A stretch of DNA of 64,000 nucleotides from Thiomicrorhabdus sp. Kp2 (lineage in GTDB: Bacteria > Pseudomonadota > Gammaproteobacteria > Thiomicrospirales > Thiomicrospiraceae). The stretch lies in assembly GCF_000478585.1 (NCBI RefSeq), contig NZ_ARWI01000001.1, forward strand, positions 1,984,001 to 2,048,000, given 5' to 3'. The notes below the pieces were generated by a model that saw only the letters and a program-made list of their open reading frames with translations, ran no database searches and had not been told where the DNA came from. Shown here piece by piece: positions 19,175-28,504 of the stretch; position 1 is the first letter of the stretch, and each line of letters begins with the position of its first letter. A program made the position numbers and the translations under genes.

Positions 19175-21968
19175 TGTTTGAGTCTATGGATAAATGGGCT
19201 TGCTTATGAAAAAAATTGCGTTGGTTTTTTTGTAGCCAGGATTCTAAATCTTGAATGCTAAGTGGTGAACTGATGAAGTAACCCTGGGCAATATTGCATT
19301 TTAATTTTTGCAAAAACTTTAACTGTTCTTCGGTTTCAACGCCTTCTGCGACCACCTTCATGCTTAAGCTGTGAGCTAAGTTTAATATGGCGGTTGTAAT
19401 GATAATATCTTCTTCATCGATAGGAATGCCATCAATGAACGATTTATCAATTTTTAAGATACTTAAAGGGAACTTTTTAAGGTAGCTTAAAGAAGAATAG
19501 CCTGTTCCAAAATCATCAACCGAGAGGCCAAAACCACTAGAGCGAATTTGGTTAAAACGATTGATATTCTCCGTGACATTATTCATAACCGTGCGTTCGG
19601 TTAACTCAATTTCAAGTAGGTGGTTATGAATGCCTGAGAGTTCCATCAGCTTTCTTACAAAACCTAAAAAATACGGGCTTTCAAACTGAACGCTACTGAC
19701 GTTCATGGCAATGTGTAGCGAATCAAATTCGGTATCTTTCCAGGCCTGTAGTTGCGCAATACAGGCTTTCGTGACCCACTCGCCTATCGTGAGTATCAAT
19801 TGGCTCTCTTCAGCAATAGGGATGAACTTATCGGGGGCCACAAAGCCTAGTACGGGATTGTTCCAGCGTATCAACGCTTCTACACCAATGATAGCGCCAG
19901 TTTCTAAGTTGATTTGCGGTTGATAAACCAAGTTAAACTCATCGTTTTGGATAGCCTTTCTTAGATGTTTTTCAATTAAGCTTCTTTCTGCAATGCTCTC
20001 TTCCATGGCGTCGTGATAAAGCGAATAGGTGTTTTTCCCTAACGCTTTTGATTGATACATGGCGGTGTCGGCGTGTCTAAGCAGGGTGTCCACATCTTTA
20101 CCATGTTCAGGATACATGGCGATACCAATACTGGCAGAAACCTGTAATTCATCTTCTGCAATTTTAATGGTTCGTTCAATTTGATTAAGAATTCTTAACG
20201 AGATTTGAGAGCTATTTTTTTCATCCACGTTTTTGAGTAGGATGACAAACTCATCGCCACCAAAACGACAAATATGGTTATTGCCATGGTTGCCCCTTAA
20301 ACTGTTTTGAATGCGTTTAGCGACGACTTTGAGCAGTTCGTCACCAATATTATGCCCAAGCGTATCATTCACTTGTTTAAAGCCGTCAAGATCTAAAAAC
20401 AGAAGGGCTAAATGTGATTCTGGCTGGTCATTAATAAACTGGTCAACAGCTGTTTTGAAAAAAGTGCGATTTTCGAGTTGAGTCAAAGAGTCGAAATAGG
20501 CCATTTTTGTAATGGCTTCTTCGGTTTGTCTTTGGTAAGTAATGTCTTTGATAAAGAGGCTGATTTCGGTATTGTCTCTAATCTTGAGTACCGATGTGGC
20601 GATTTCAGCTGTTATTGGTTTGTGTGCACTATCGTGCAAAATACACTCAATTTTTCGGGAACCATTATGCTTATCAATATTATCTATATTGAGCTGAAGT
20701 GTTCTGTAAAACAGTTCAATCGCCTGTTGTTTAGAATCACTGTCTTCTATATCAATTTGCAAATTCGTGTCAAAGATTAAGCAGAATACGCATTCACCAA
20801 GCGCTTTGGATTTGGGGTGCTTGAATAGGGTCTCCGCTTCGGGATTCCAATCAATAATAAAACCCTCTTCATTTGTGATGATGACAGCGTCTTGTGAGGT
20901 CTCTATAATTTGCGACAATCTCGTTTGTGTAAGACGAAGGTTTCGCGTATAGCGTATAAGTGTAAATATGAGGGTTACCAATAAAAAGTAGAGTAAGCTA
21001 GCAATTAAAATCACGATCAATAACGCGATTTGATCGATTTCTGATGGGTGCAAGGTTCTGGTGATTTTAATGGTTTCTGATGATGAGTTTGTAGGCAGTA
21101 AGATTGAAGTTGAAAACGGTAAGTTAAACCAATTATCGGACAAATGCTCATAACTATCATTGGCGACTTGTATTGTGTGTACTGAGCCAGCTTGATTAAA
21201 GCTGATTGTGGTATGTGCACGATCAAAAAAATGGGATGCTTGCTTTAGTAGATTTTCTTCTAGGGGCTCTAATATAAATACGACTCCTCTGACCTGTTTC
21301 AATCTTTGTTCATGCGTCATTAAGTCAGGCGAGTTCAAAAAGACAGGCGTAAAGATAAGCTTTTGTACTTGATGGGTTCTACTTTCAGTTAAAAGTAGAG
21401 TTTGTGGTTGATTATTTTTGATGGCGACTTGAAATGTATTCACCAAACCTGGAATGGAGAAAAGATCCTCCGATAAATAGGTAGAACGTTTTGGGTCGAG
21501 TGGTGAAACCATCGTGACAGTTAAAAAACCCAGTTTCTCATTACTTTCTTGTTCTTTAAAGAAGTGTCTATTTGAAATTGAAAAGGATTCGTATCCAAGT
21601 GCTTGCATATTCGACTCAACAGCTGGTTTTTTGTCACGAGAAATTAAGTCTGCCAAACCTATGGTAGCCCCATTTTTGATATCGATTAACCCCTGAGAAA
21701 AGCTTCTAAAGTCAGAGTAGGACTTAATGGTTTGCGATGTATAGTACTCAGAAAGAGCCGTTAAAACGGTTTCTGCACGTTTTTGTTGAATATCTTGTTG
21801 GTTGGTGAATGCAATAGCATATTGTTGAAATTGTTCTTTATGTTCTTGGTATTGATGAGCAATTTCAATGACAGATGCGATAGATAACCATAAGAAACCC
21901 AATACAAAAATCAGGAATTTCTGTTTTATTGAAGTTTCATAAAAGGTTTGCATGAATAAGTTTTTCAA
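19167..21968 (-). CDS. Membrane GGDEF-EAL protein with PAS domain (c-di-GMP turnover)
   Basis: A 933-residue inner membrane signalling protein. Order: a TM helix near residues 15-35, a periplasmic sensor region of about 280 residues, a second TM near 315-340 ([19 protein letters not shown]), a PAS domain (about 350-470), GGDEF and EAL. The cyclase signature [12 protein letters not shown] near residue 567 is intact, as are the phosphodiesterase residues in [11 protein letters not shown] near 693 and [14 protein letters not shown]. It could therefore make or degrade c-di-GMP. Its ATG overlaps the stop of the upstream ABC_sub_bind gene by 4 bp (ATGA), which fixes the start. The upstream periplasmic binding protein is a natural candidate to deliver its signal. 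Confidence 0.94.
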   Translation of the reverse strand: MKNLFMQTFYETSIKQKFLIFVLGFLWLSIASVIEIAHQYQEHKEQFQQYAIAFTNQQDIQQKRAETVLTALSEYYTSQTIKSYSDFRSFSQGLIDIKNGATIGLADLISRDKKPAVESNMQALGYESFSISNRHFFKEQESNEKLGFLTVTMVSPLDPKRSTYLSEDLFSIPGLVNTFQVAIKNNQPQTLLLTESRTHQVQKLIFTPVFLNSPDLMTHEQRLKQVRGVVFILEPLEENLLKQASHFFDRAHTTISFNQAGSVHTIQVANDSYEHLSDNWFNLPFSTSILLPTNSSSETIKITRTLHPSEIDQIALLIVILIASLLYFLLVTLIFTLIRYTRNLRLTQTRLSQIIETSQDAVIITNEEGFIIDWNPEAETLFKHPKSKALGECVFCLIFDTNLQIDIEDSDSKQQAIELFYRTLQLNIDNIDKHNGSRKIECILHDSAHKPITAEIATSVLKIRDNTEISLFIKDITYQRQTEEAITKMAYFDSLTQLENRTFFKTAVDQFINDQPESHLALLFLDLDGFKQVNDTLGHNIGDELLKVVAKRIQNSLRGNHGNNHICRFGGDEFVILLKNVDEKNSSQISLRILNQIERTIKIAEDELQVSASIGIAMYPEHGKDVDTLLRHADTAMYQSKALGKNTYSLYHDAMEESIAERSLIEKHLRKAIQNDEFNLVYQPQINLETGAIIGVEALIRWNNPVLGFVAPDKFIPIAEESQLILTIGEWVTKACIAQLQAWKDTEFDSLHIAMNVSSVQFESPYFLGFVRKLMELSGIHNHLLEIELTERTVMNNVTENINRFNQIRSSGFGLSVDDFGTGYSSLSYLKKFPLSILKIDKSFIDGIPIDEEDIIITTAILNLAHSLSMKVVAEGVETEEQLKFLQKLKCNIAQGYFISSPLSIQDLESWLQKNQRNFFHKQAHLSIDSNNA

Positions 21969-23182
21969 TGAGCTACCTTTGCATCATAAATGATGGACTT
22001 TGAAAAAACGTTTTCAGGAAGCTCTTTTTTAAAAGGTCTAGCAAACTCTTTATTAATCCATAGTTGGACGTTTTGATTTGGTACAACTGCAATTTCGCTT
22101 GGAGGCGTACCCTTTAAAATTTCAAGTGCCGCTTGTCCAGCCCAAACACCTTGTTCATCAGGAATCTTATTAATACCTACAGCAACATAAGGCATCATCC
22201 AATCTTGTGTTGTGAAAGAAAGTTTATGGTTGTGTTGTAAAGCCCAGTCAATATTTTTTTGATGATCCCAGGTATTAAAAGCGGCTCGGTTAGAAAAATA
22301 GATAAGGTCGATATCGTCACTTTCCTGCACCTTTTTATAGACTTTACGCCACTCATTTTCATCTTGTATTTGATAAGCCTGATGTTTAATGCCAAGTTGA
22401 TCTGCGAGTTGCTTAAATTCAATAACATCTTTTTTGGCCGTCGTTCCATTGGAGGTTAGAAAGGCCACTCGAGTTTTTGATGGGCTAATATTAAACAAGA
22501 GTTTTAATAAATATTCTGTCGGGTTTTTTTCAATCATACCCGTGGTATTTTTATACGGAAGGTTGTAGGTTGATCCTGTGTTATTTACCCCGCAAAATAC
22601 AAATGGAATACGGCTGTTTTTATAATGTTTTTCAAGTACATACTTGGTAGCGTTGTCATCTGAAACAATCACAACATCGGGGTTGTTGGACGCAATAAAA
22701 TCAATCGCTTGTACCCCAATTTTTTCAAGTTCACTCTCTTTAAATACTTGTTTGGTATTCATAAAGAAAGTTTTAAGTTCACATTTGTCATTCAAGCTTT
22801 GTCTTATGCCTCGTTCTATTCCATTCTGCCAAGGGTAACCAGGTGCATAAGAAGCGATATATAGGCAAACTGGAAGCTTTTTTTGAGTCTCAACGGGGCT
22901 TTCAAAGAATGGCTTATCGGTTTTGGATTGCGGAACTTGTGTAAATGCACTCGCTGAAAAAGTCACGCTACAAAGCACGACAAACAGCACTTTTTTCAAA
23001 GAAAGTGCTGGCTTGAAAAAGAGGGGGGGTATGCAGGTTTCTGAGTGAAAACAAGGGGGATTAGTGTTGGTCATTAAGCCATTTAGTGCTTTATGAAATA
23101 GATTGGCTTTGCCTACTTGGCTAGGGTACTTATTATTAGCTATAAATCGTAAAATACGTTGATATATTCTAATAATTAACAC
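21965..23182 (-). CDS. ABC transporter substrate-binding-like protein (ABC_sub_bind family)
   Basis: An exported periplasmic binding protein of the ABC_sub_bind type. After a hydrophobic signal (KKVLFVVLCSVTFSASAFT) it has the two-lobed pattern with PDVVIVSDDNATKYVLEK, IPFVFCGVNN, TRVAFLTSNGTTAKKD and a C-terminal GVWAGQAALEILKG. No permease or ATPase genes are adjacent, so it is more likely a sensor subunit for the coupled GGDEF-EAL protein downstream than part of a transporter. The GTG at 23182 gives an unusually long N-terminus of about 70 residues before the signal helix; an ATG at 23074 or a later start is plausible. The ligand is unknown. Confidence 0.8.
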   Translation of the reverse strand: MLIIRIYQRILRFIANNKYPSQVGKANLFHKALNGLMTNTNPPCFHSETCIPPLFFKPALSLKKVLFVVLCSVTFSASAFTQVPQSKTDKPFFESPVETQKKLPVCLYIASYAPGYPWQNGIERGIRQSLNDKCELKTFFMNTKQVFKESELEKIGVQAIDFIASNNPDVVIVSDDNATKYVLEKHYKNSRIPFVFCGVNNTGSTYNLPYKNTTGMIEKNPTEYLLKLLFNISPSKTRVAFLTSNGTTAKKDVIEFKQLADQLGIKHQAYQIQDENEWRKVYKKVQESDDIDLIYFSNRAAFNTWDHQKNIDWALQHNHKLSFTTQDWMMPYVAVGINKIPDEQGVWAGQAALEILKGTPPSEIAVVPNQNVQLWINKEFARPFKKELPENVFSKSIIYDAKVAH

Positions 23183-23399
23183 TTGATGGCATCCCTGCTG
23201 TCTAAAGGCGTAGTGAATTTACGTTGAGAGTGAAAAACAAACAAAATCTTACAATGAATCAAGCTAGAATAGCAAATAAACAAGCAAATTCGGCCATTTT
23301 TTTGCAGTGCTAGTTAAATAGAGGTAGTTAAATCTCCTTGTTTACTTGCTGGAGAGTCAGAACGGCTGAATTATTGAGTCGAATTTAAAGGAAATCATT

Positions 23400-24755
23400 A
23401 TGTCGAAATTTTCGAACACCCACTCACAACAACTCCTTATTTCACAAGCAACCATCGTTAACGAAGGAAAGCAATTTGTTGGTGATGTATTGATTGAGAA
23501 TGGACGAATCCAAAAGATTGCGCCTAAGATTGAAGTTGGAGCCGATAAGGTGATTGACGCATCAGGATTGATGTTGTTGCCAGGTATGATTGACGATCAA
23601 GTGCATTTTCGTGATCCAGGTTTAACTTCTAAAGGTGATATTGCTACTGAATCAAAGGCGGCTGTAGCTGGAGGGACAACCAGCTTTATGGATATGCCGA
23701 ATGTTAAACCAACAACAACGACCATTGAAAACCTAGAAGCAAAATACCAAATTGGTGCTGAAAAAGCATGGACAAACTACTCGTTTTATTTTGGTGCGAC
23801 TAATGACAACCTGGAAGAGTTAAAGCAGGTAAATCCTAAGAATGTCTGCGGTGTTAAAATCTTTATGGGGGCGTCAACGGGTAATATGTTGGTGGATAGA
23901 GAGCAGGCGCTTAGAGATATTTTTACCTACAGCCCAACCTTGATTACCACGCATTGTGAAGATACTCCGATGATTAAGGCGCAAGAAGAGAAATATCGTG
24001 AGCAGTACGGGGATAATATTCCGATGTCAGCCCACCCTGAAATTAGATGCCGTGAAGCTTGTTATAAATCATCTTCTTTTGCCGTACAGCTTGCCAAAGA
24101 AACGGGGGCCGATTTACATATCTTGCACTTAACTACCGCCGAAGAGATGGCCTTGTTTGAACCGGGGCCTGTTAAGGGTAAAAAAATTACAGCAGAAGCG
24201 TGTGTTCATCACTTGTGGTTTACTGAAGAGGACTATGAAACACGCGGTACTTATATTAAGTGCAACCCTGCCATTAAAAAAATGTCAGACAGAGAGGCTA
24301 TTCGCCAAGCGGTAAGAGAGGGACGGATTGATATTATTGCCACCGATCATGCGCCACATACCGATGAAGAAAAACAGAACAGTTATTTTATGGCTCCAGC
24401 AGGGTTACCGCAGGTACAACAGTCATTGTCTGCCTTATTAGATATGGTGCATGATGGCGTGTTTGATCTTGAGACCATTGTTCAAAAGACAGCGCATAAT
24501 GTGGCGATTCGTTACCAAATTGAAGACCGTGGTTATATTCGAGAAGGTTATTGGGCCGATTTGGTCTTAGTGGACATGAATAAACCTCACGTGGACGATA
24601 AAGCGCATAATTTATATAAATGCCAGTGGTCACCGTGGGAAGGGCATACCTTTAAGTCTAGCGTAATCAGTACGATTGTCTCTGGAGAGCTAAAGTATCA
24701 CCAAGGTGAGTTTGCCGACTTTACACCAGGACATCGTCTGTTATTTGACCGTTAG
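23400..24755 (+). CDS. pyrC: Dihydroorotase
   Basis: Cyclises carbamoyl aspartate to dihydroorotate, the third step of pyrimidine synthesis. The 451-residue amidohydrolase has the metal-binding QVHFRDPG motif, GTTSFMDMPNVKP, GVKIFMGAS (the lysine expected to be carbamylated is here), THCED, HILHLTTAEE and IATDHAPHTDEEK. It is of the longer class rather than the 348-residue E. coli type. Allantoinase is a close relative; the FRDPG motif and the presence of pyrE in the genome favour dihydroorotase. AAGGAAA gives a good Shine-Dalgarno sequence. The gene is divergent from the signalling operon and stands alone. Confidence 0.9.
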   Translation: MSKFSNTHSQQLLISQATIVNEGKQFVGDVLIENGRIQKIAPKIEVGADKVIDASGLMLLPGMIDDQVHFRDPGLTSKGDIATESKAAVAGGTTSFMDMPNVKPTTTTIENLEAKYQIGAEKAWTNYSFYFGATNDNLEELKQVNPKNVCGVKIFMGASTGNMLVDREQALRDIFTYSPTLITTHCEDTPMIKAQEEKYREQYGDNIPMSAHPEIRCREACYKSSSFAVQLAKETGADLHILHLTTAEEMALFEPGPVKGKKITAEACVHHLWFTEEDYETRGTYIKCNPAIKKMSDREAIRQAVREGRIDIIATDHAPHTDEEKQNSYFMAPAGLPQVQQSLSALLDMVHDGVFDLETIVQKTAHNVAIRYQIEDRGYIREGYWADLVLVDMNKPHVDDKAHNLYKCQWSPWEGHTFKSSVISTIVSGELKYHQGEFADFTPGHRLLFDR

Positions 24756-24940
24756 TGTGTTTGATTAAATACCCCCTATGTGGGGAGTAGGCTGCCCGTT
24801 GGTTCATCTATTTAGCGGGTAAAAATATGTATTGCTGTATTGGCTTTACGTTGAATTTTGTTAATATGAGTTTAATAGCTAGTCAAAAGGCTTTACAACG
24901 AGCCATTGATTAAAAAAATAATAGATAAGGTAGTGTAACT

Positions 24941-26140
24941 ATGTCAGAAGTATTCATTGGAAGACAGCCAATTTTAGATAGGGATATGAATGTCTTTGCT
25001 TATGAATTACAGTTTCATCAAGGGATTAATCCTAATAATAAAACGCTTCAAGCCACCGCTGAACTCATAAAAGAGATAGAAGATAATATTGGTTTTCAGT
25101 CGATTGTTGGCAATCATAATGTGCTACTAAACCTACCCAAAGAACTTCTTAAAAAAACCGCATTGCCGCAGTTTGATACCCATTACCAACTCGTTTTAGA
25201 GATACCCAATAACATCACCAAAGATGTTGATGTATTGCGTCATTTAAAAGAGTTAAAAGCCGATGGTGCGAGCATTGCGCTAGATGATTTTATTGATGAT
25301 GAGTCCAGTATTCGTCTTGCCAGTATTAGTGATTATGTGAAAATTGATCCAGAATCGCATAGCGAAGTTCAAATCAGAAAAATGCTTGCAGATTTACAAG
25401 ATAAAAATATCAAAGTCATTGCGGAAAAGGTAGAAACAGAAGAGATGTTTCTCTATTTGAAAAAGCTTGGCTTTGATTATTTTCAAGGTTATTTTTTCAC
25501 TAACCCACTCATTATTAACGGGCAAAAACTGAGTGGCAACAAGCTTACATTGTTGCAACTTTTAGCAAAAGTGAACGATTCCAATACGGATTTTGCAGAG
25601 CTTTCGGATATCATCTCTCAAGATGTGGCATTAAGCCATAAGCTGTTGGTGGCGATTAACAATCCAGCTGCTATGATTCCTATTAGAGTGGAAAGCGTGG
25701 CCGATGCCGTCAAGTATATGGGCATTAAACGTTTAAAGTTTTGGGTGAATATGTTGATGCTGTCGAGTATGGAAGATGTTCCACAGGAGTTATTAACGAC
25801 GTCATTAATGCGCGCTAAGTTTTGTGAGTTATTGGCAGAAGCATCAGGCTATTCCAGTGATAAAGACAGTTTCTTTTTAGTGGGCTTATTCTCAAATTTA
25901 GGTGCTTTCTTTAAAACGCCAATTGATAAAATTGTGGCACAAATGCCATTAGCAGAAGACCTGGTCGAGGCATTGGTTGATAATGAAGGTCCAATGGGTG
26001 AAGCGCTTAAAGTACTGGTGAGTATTGAGCGCGTTAATTCCACCTTAGAAAGCTTGCATTATGATGGTTTAAGTATTAATCAGGTTGGCAAAAGCTTTAT
26101 GGCAGCCAATGCTTGGGCTCAACAGGTTATTGCTGACTGA
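24941..26140 (+). CDS. EAL-HDOD signalling protein (YuxH/CdgJ type)
   Basis: A 399-residue cytoplasmic protein with an N-terminal EAL-like domain (IGRQPILDRDMNVFAYELQF) and a C-terminal HDOD domain (about residues 200-390). The EAL domain appears degenerate: the usual E-x-L and catalytic acidic set are not preserved, and the sequence reads YELQF and LDDFIDD. It probably does not hydrolyse c-di-GMP but may bind it or partner proteins. Proteins of this type (CdgJ in Vibrio, YuxH in Bacillus) affect motility and biofilm formation. AAGGTAG precedes the start. The downstream aldehyde dehydrogenase is 150 bp away and may be independent. Confidence 0.9.
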   Translation: MSEVFIGRQPILDRDMNVFAYELQFHQGINPNNKTLQATAELIKEIEDNIGFQSIVGNHNVLLNLPKELLKKTALPQFDTHYQLVLEIPNNITKDVDVLRHLKELKADGASIALDDFIDDESSIRLASISDYVKIDPESHSEVQIRKMLADLQDKNIKVIAEKVETEEMFLYLKKLGFDYFQGYFFTNPLIINGQKLSGNKLTLLQLLAKVNDSNTDFAELSDIISQDVALSHKLLVAINNPAAMIPIRVESVADAVKYMGIKRLKFWVNMLMLSSMEDVPQELLTTSLMRAKFCELLAEASGYSSDKDSFFLVGLFSNLGAFFKTPIDKIVAQMPLAEDLVEALVDNEGPMGEALKVLVSIERVNSTLESLHYDGLSINQVGKSFMAANAWAQQVIAD

Positions 26141-26290
26141 AGAGTATAGGCAATAGTAAGTTTGCATCAATATGGGTATTTCCCTAACAATTAAAGATGA
26201 CAATGTAAGTCGGTTATTATCCGGCTTTATTTGTTTTTAGAAGCCTGTGAAAGGCTAACGGTAAAGAACCGTAGAACAAGGAGTAAATTC

Positions 26291-27661
26291 ATGGCAATGC
26301 GTTCAATAAATCCAGCAACGGGTGAGTTATTAATTGAATTTGATACATGGGATGAAGAGACCTTAGAGTACACACTCACCCAAGCGGGGTATATGTTTGA
26401 GGATTGGTCAAAATTAACCCCTATTGAAGATCGTTGCATGATGATGAAACGGGTAGCAGATGTTTTAAGAGATGATATTGAGCCTTTAGCAGAACTGATA
26501 ACCTTAGAAATGGGAAAGAGCATCAACGAAGCGCAGGCTGAAATTGAAAAGTGTGCTTGGGTTTGCGATTTTTATGCTGAAAACGGCCCCGCGTACTTAG
26601 CCGATGAAACAATCGAAACAGATGCCAGTAAGAGTTATGTTGCTTATTTACCCTTGGGTGTGGTGTTGGCTGTTATGCCATGGAACTTTCCTTTTTGGCA
26701 GGTTTTTCGCTGTGTAGCTCCAGCGCTTATCGCAGGAAATGTTGCTGTGTTAAAACACGCATCAAACGTACCTCAATGTGCATTAGCGATGGAAGAAGTT
26801 TTTCGTAAAGCAGGCTTTCCAGACCACGTGTTCTCAAACTTAATGATTGGTTCTGATTTGGTCGAAAATGCGATTCGCCATTCAGCCGTGAGAGGGGTCG
26901 CATTAACGGGGAGTGAACATGCGGGTCGTACAGTGGCTAGTATTGCAGGTGCTGAACTCAAGAAAACCGTTCTAGAATTAGGTGGTTCAGATGCGTTTAT
27001 TGTATTGGATAGTGCCAATATAAAAGAGGCGGTTCAAGGCGCGGTAAAAGGGCGTTTTCAAAATATGGGGCAGAGTTGTATTGCCTCTAAACGTTTTATT
27101 GTTGACCAATTTATTGCCGATGACTTCGTAGCACAGTTTAAAGAGGCGATTGAAGAAAAGTTTGTGGCTGGAGATCCAATGGATCCAAATACCACGCTAG
27201 CACCGATGGCACGCCAAGATTTACTGGATGAATTGCACGAACAAGTAATGGAATCTGTTGAGTTAGGCGCCAAAATTGTCACTGGAGGCTACCAACTTGA
27301 CAGGCCTGGTTGCTACTATGCGCCAACCATTTTGACCGATGTAACCAGTAATATGCCCGCCTTTAATGAAGAGTTTTTTGGCCCCGTTGCGATTGTGATT
27401 AAAGCCTCTGAGCCTGCTCACGCTTTGGGCATTGCCAATGGGGTTGATTTTGGTTTGGGTGGTTCTATTTGGACAAATGACTTAGCCACCGCAGAGACCA
27501 TGGCACGCGGTATGGAGTCTGGAGCGACGTTTGTGAATAACATCAGTTTTTCAGACCCTAGAATGCCATTTGGGGGTGTGAAAAATTCAGGTTATGGTCG
27601 AGAATTATCTGAGCATGGCATCCGAGAATTCACCAATATAAAATCTATTTGGATTAAGTAA
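26291..27661 (+). CDS. NAD(P)-dependent aldehyde dehydrogenase, succinate-semialdehyde dehydrogenase-like
   Basis: A 456-residue aldehyde dehydrogenase. Motifs: PLGVVLAVMPWNFPFWQVFR (cofactor site), LELGGSDAFIVLD with the catalytic glutamate, and NMGQSCIASKRF with the catalytic cysteine. The whole C-terminal substrate domain ends in MPFGGVKNSGYGRELSEHG. Short ALDHs of this kind usually oxidise succinate semialdehyde; the substrate is inferred from overall pattern. The ATG at 26291, behind an AAGGAG Shine-Dalgarno sequence, is chosen over an upstream in-frame codon at 26231. A palindrome copy lies at about 27302. The EI24 gene starts 2 bp after its stop, so the two are almost certainly cotranscribed. 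Confidence 0.9.
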   Translation: MAMRSINPATGELLIEFDTWDEETLEYTLTQAGYMFEDWSKLTPIEDRCMMMKRVADVLRDDIEPLAELITLEMGKSINEAQAEIEKCAWVCDFYAENGPAYLADETIETDASKSYVAYLPLGVVLAVMPWNFPFWQVFRCVAPALIAGNVAVLKHASNVPQCALAMEEVFRKAGFPDHVFSNLMIGSDLVENAIRHSAVRGVALTGSEHAGRTVASIAGAELKKTVLELGGSDAFIVLDSANIKEAVQGAVKGRFQNMGQSCIASKRFIVDQFIADDFVAQFKEAIEEKFVAGDPMDPNTTLAPMARQDLLDELHEQVMESVELGAKIVTGGYQLDRPGCYYAPTILTDVTSNMPAFNEEFFGPVAIVIKASEPAHALGIANGVDFGLGGSIWTNDLATAETMARGMESGATFVNNISFSDPRMPFGGVKNSGYGRELSEHGIREFTNIKSIWIK

Positions 27662-27663
27662 CT

Positions 27664-28431
27664 ATGTTTGATTTACTGTTTAAGACACTCTCTGATTTAA
27701 AAGAACCCGCTATTTTATGGCGTTTGTTTGTTCCCTTTGTGGCCGCCATTATTTTGGTCTCTTTAATGGGCTATGGTATTTTTGGTGTTTTCTTGGTGAG
27801 TGATTTTGTAACACAAAACCCAATTGTTGCTGAAGTAGGAGTTTGGACAGAAGAAGCGGAGCAAACCATTGGTGCTATTCCTTTTATTGGCGGTGCACTC
27901 ATTTGGATTTTAGGCATGGTGGTTGCGGTGATTGCAGGGATTTTGGGGGTTTTATTGGGGAGTTACCTCATACTGCTTTTTGCCATGATTATCACGGGCT
28001 TTATGACGGATAGCTTGGTAAAAGCGGTGCATGATAAACATTATCCGCATACCGATTATTCGGGGCATGGCACGATTTTGGGTATGATTTGGAAGTTATT
28101 GGTTTACGGTTTCTTGTTATTGTTACTCTTTATTGTCACGATCCCTATGCTCTTTATTCCGCTAGTGAATATTGTGTGGTTCTGGTTGCTTGGCTTTATG
28201 TTTTTTAGATATTCTATTGTGTTAGATGTAGGGCAGGTCATTTTGCCTGAAGCCATGTTTAATCAAGTAAAACCAATGACAAATTGGGCGCCAACGAATG
28301 CATTAGCCGCCCTGTTCTTATTGAGTACCTTACCCTTAATTGGTTTGTTTGTTCCAGTACTAGCGGTTATTGCTTTGTCACATCATTACTTTGACCATTT
28401 ATCGACTATGCCAGTAAGGGATGAGGCCTAA
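27664..28431 (+). CDS. EI24-domain (CysZ-like) membrane protein
   Basis: A 255-residue polytopic protein of the EI24/CysZ-like family. Hydrophobic segments lie near residues 22-42, 72-115, 145-190 and 215-240, and the N-terminus LLFKTLSDLKEPAILWRLFV is typical. E. coli CysZ in this superfamily is a sulfate permease; proteobacterial EI24 proteins outside cys clusters have no firmly assigned role. It starts 2 bp after the aldehyde dehydrogenase stop. The convergent gap to the DEAD-box gene contains the 24-bp palindrome. Confidence 0.85.
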   Translation: MFDLLFKTLSDLKEPAILWRLFVPFVAAIILVSLMGYGIFGVFLVSDFVTQNPIVAEVGVWTEEAEQTIGAIPFIGGALIWILGMVVAVIAGILGVLLGSYLILLFAMIITGFMTDSLVKAVHDKHYPHTDYSGHGTILGMIWKLLVYGFLLLLLFIVTIPMLFIPLVNIVWFWLLGFMFFRYSIVLDVGQVILPEAMFNQVKPMTNWAPTNALAALFLLSTLPLIGLFVPVLAVIALSHHYFDHLSTMPVRDEA

Positions 28432-28459
28432 AAGCCAATAGTAGATAGAAAACATAAAG

Positions 28460-28483
28460 AAACCTACCAGGCCTGGTAGGTTT
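28460..28483. terminator. 24-bp perfect palindrome between convergent genes, possible bidirectional terminator
   Basis: The half AAACCTACCAGG and its complement are identical to the palindrome at 14895-14918. The element sits 28 bp past the EI24 stop and 21 bp from the stop of the convergent helicase gene. TTTGAATTTTT on the + side supplies a U-rich run, and the minus side has a T run as well. Confidence 0.65.
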
Positions 28484-28504
28484 GAATTTTTAGGCAAGCG
28501 TTAG

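Noticed and set aside
24771-24788. Hairpin CCCCTATGTGGGG after pyrC as a terminator
   Set aside because: The stem is short and no T tract follows.
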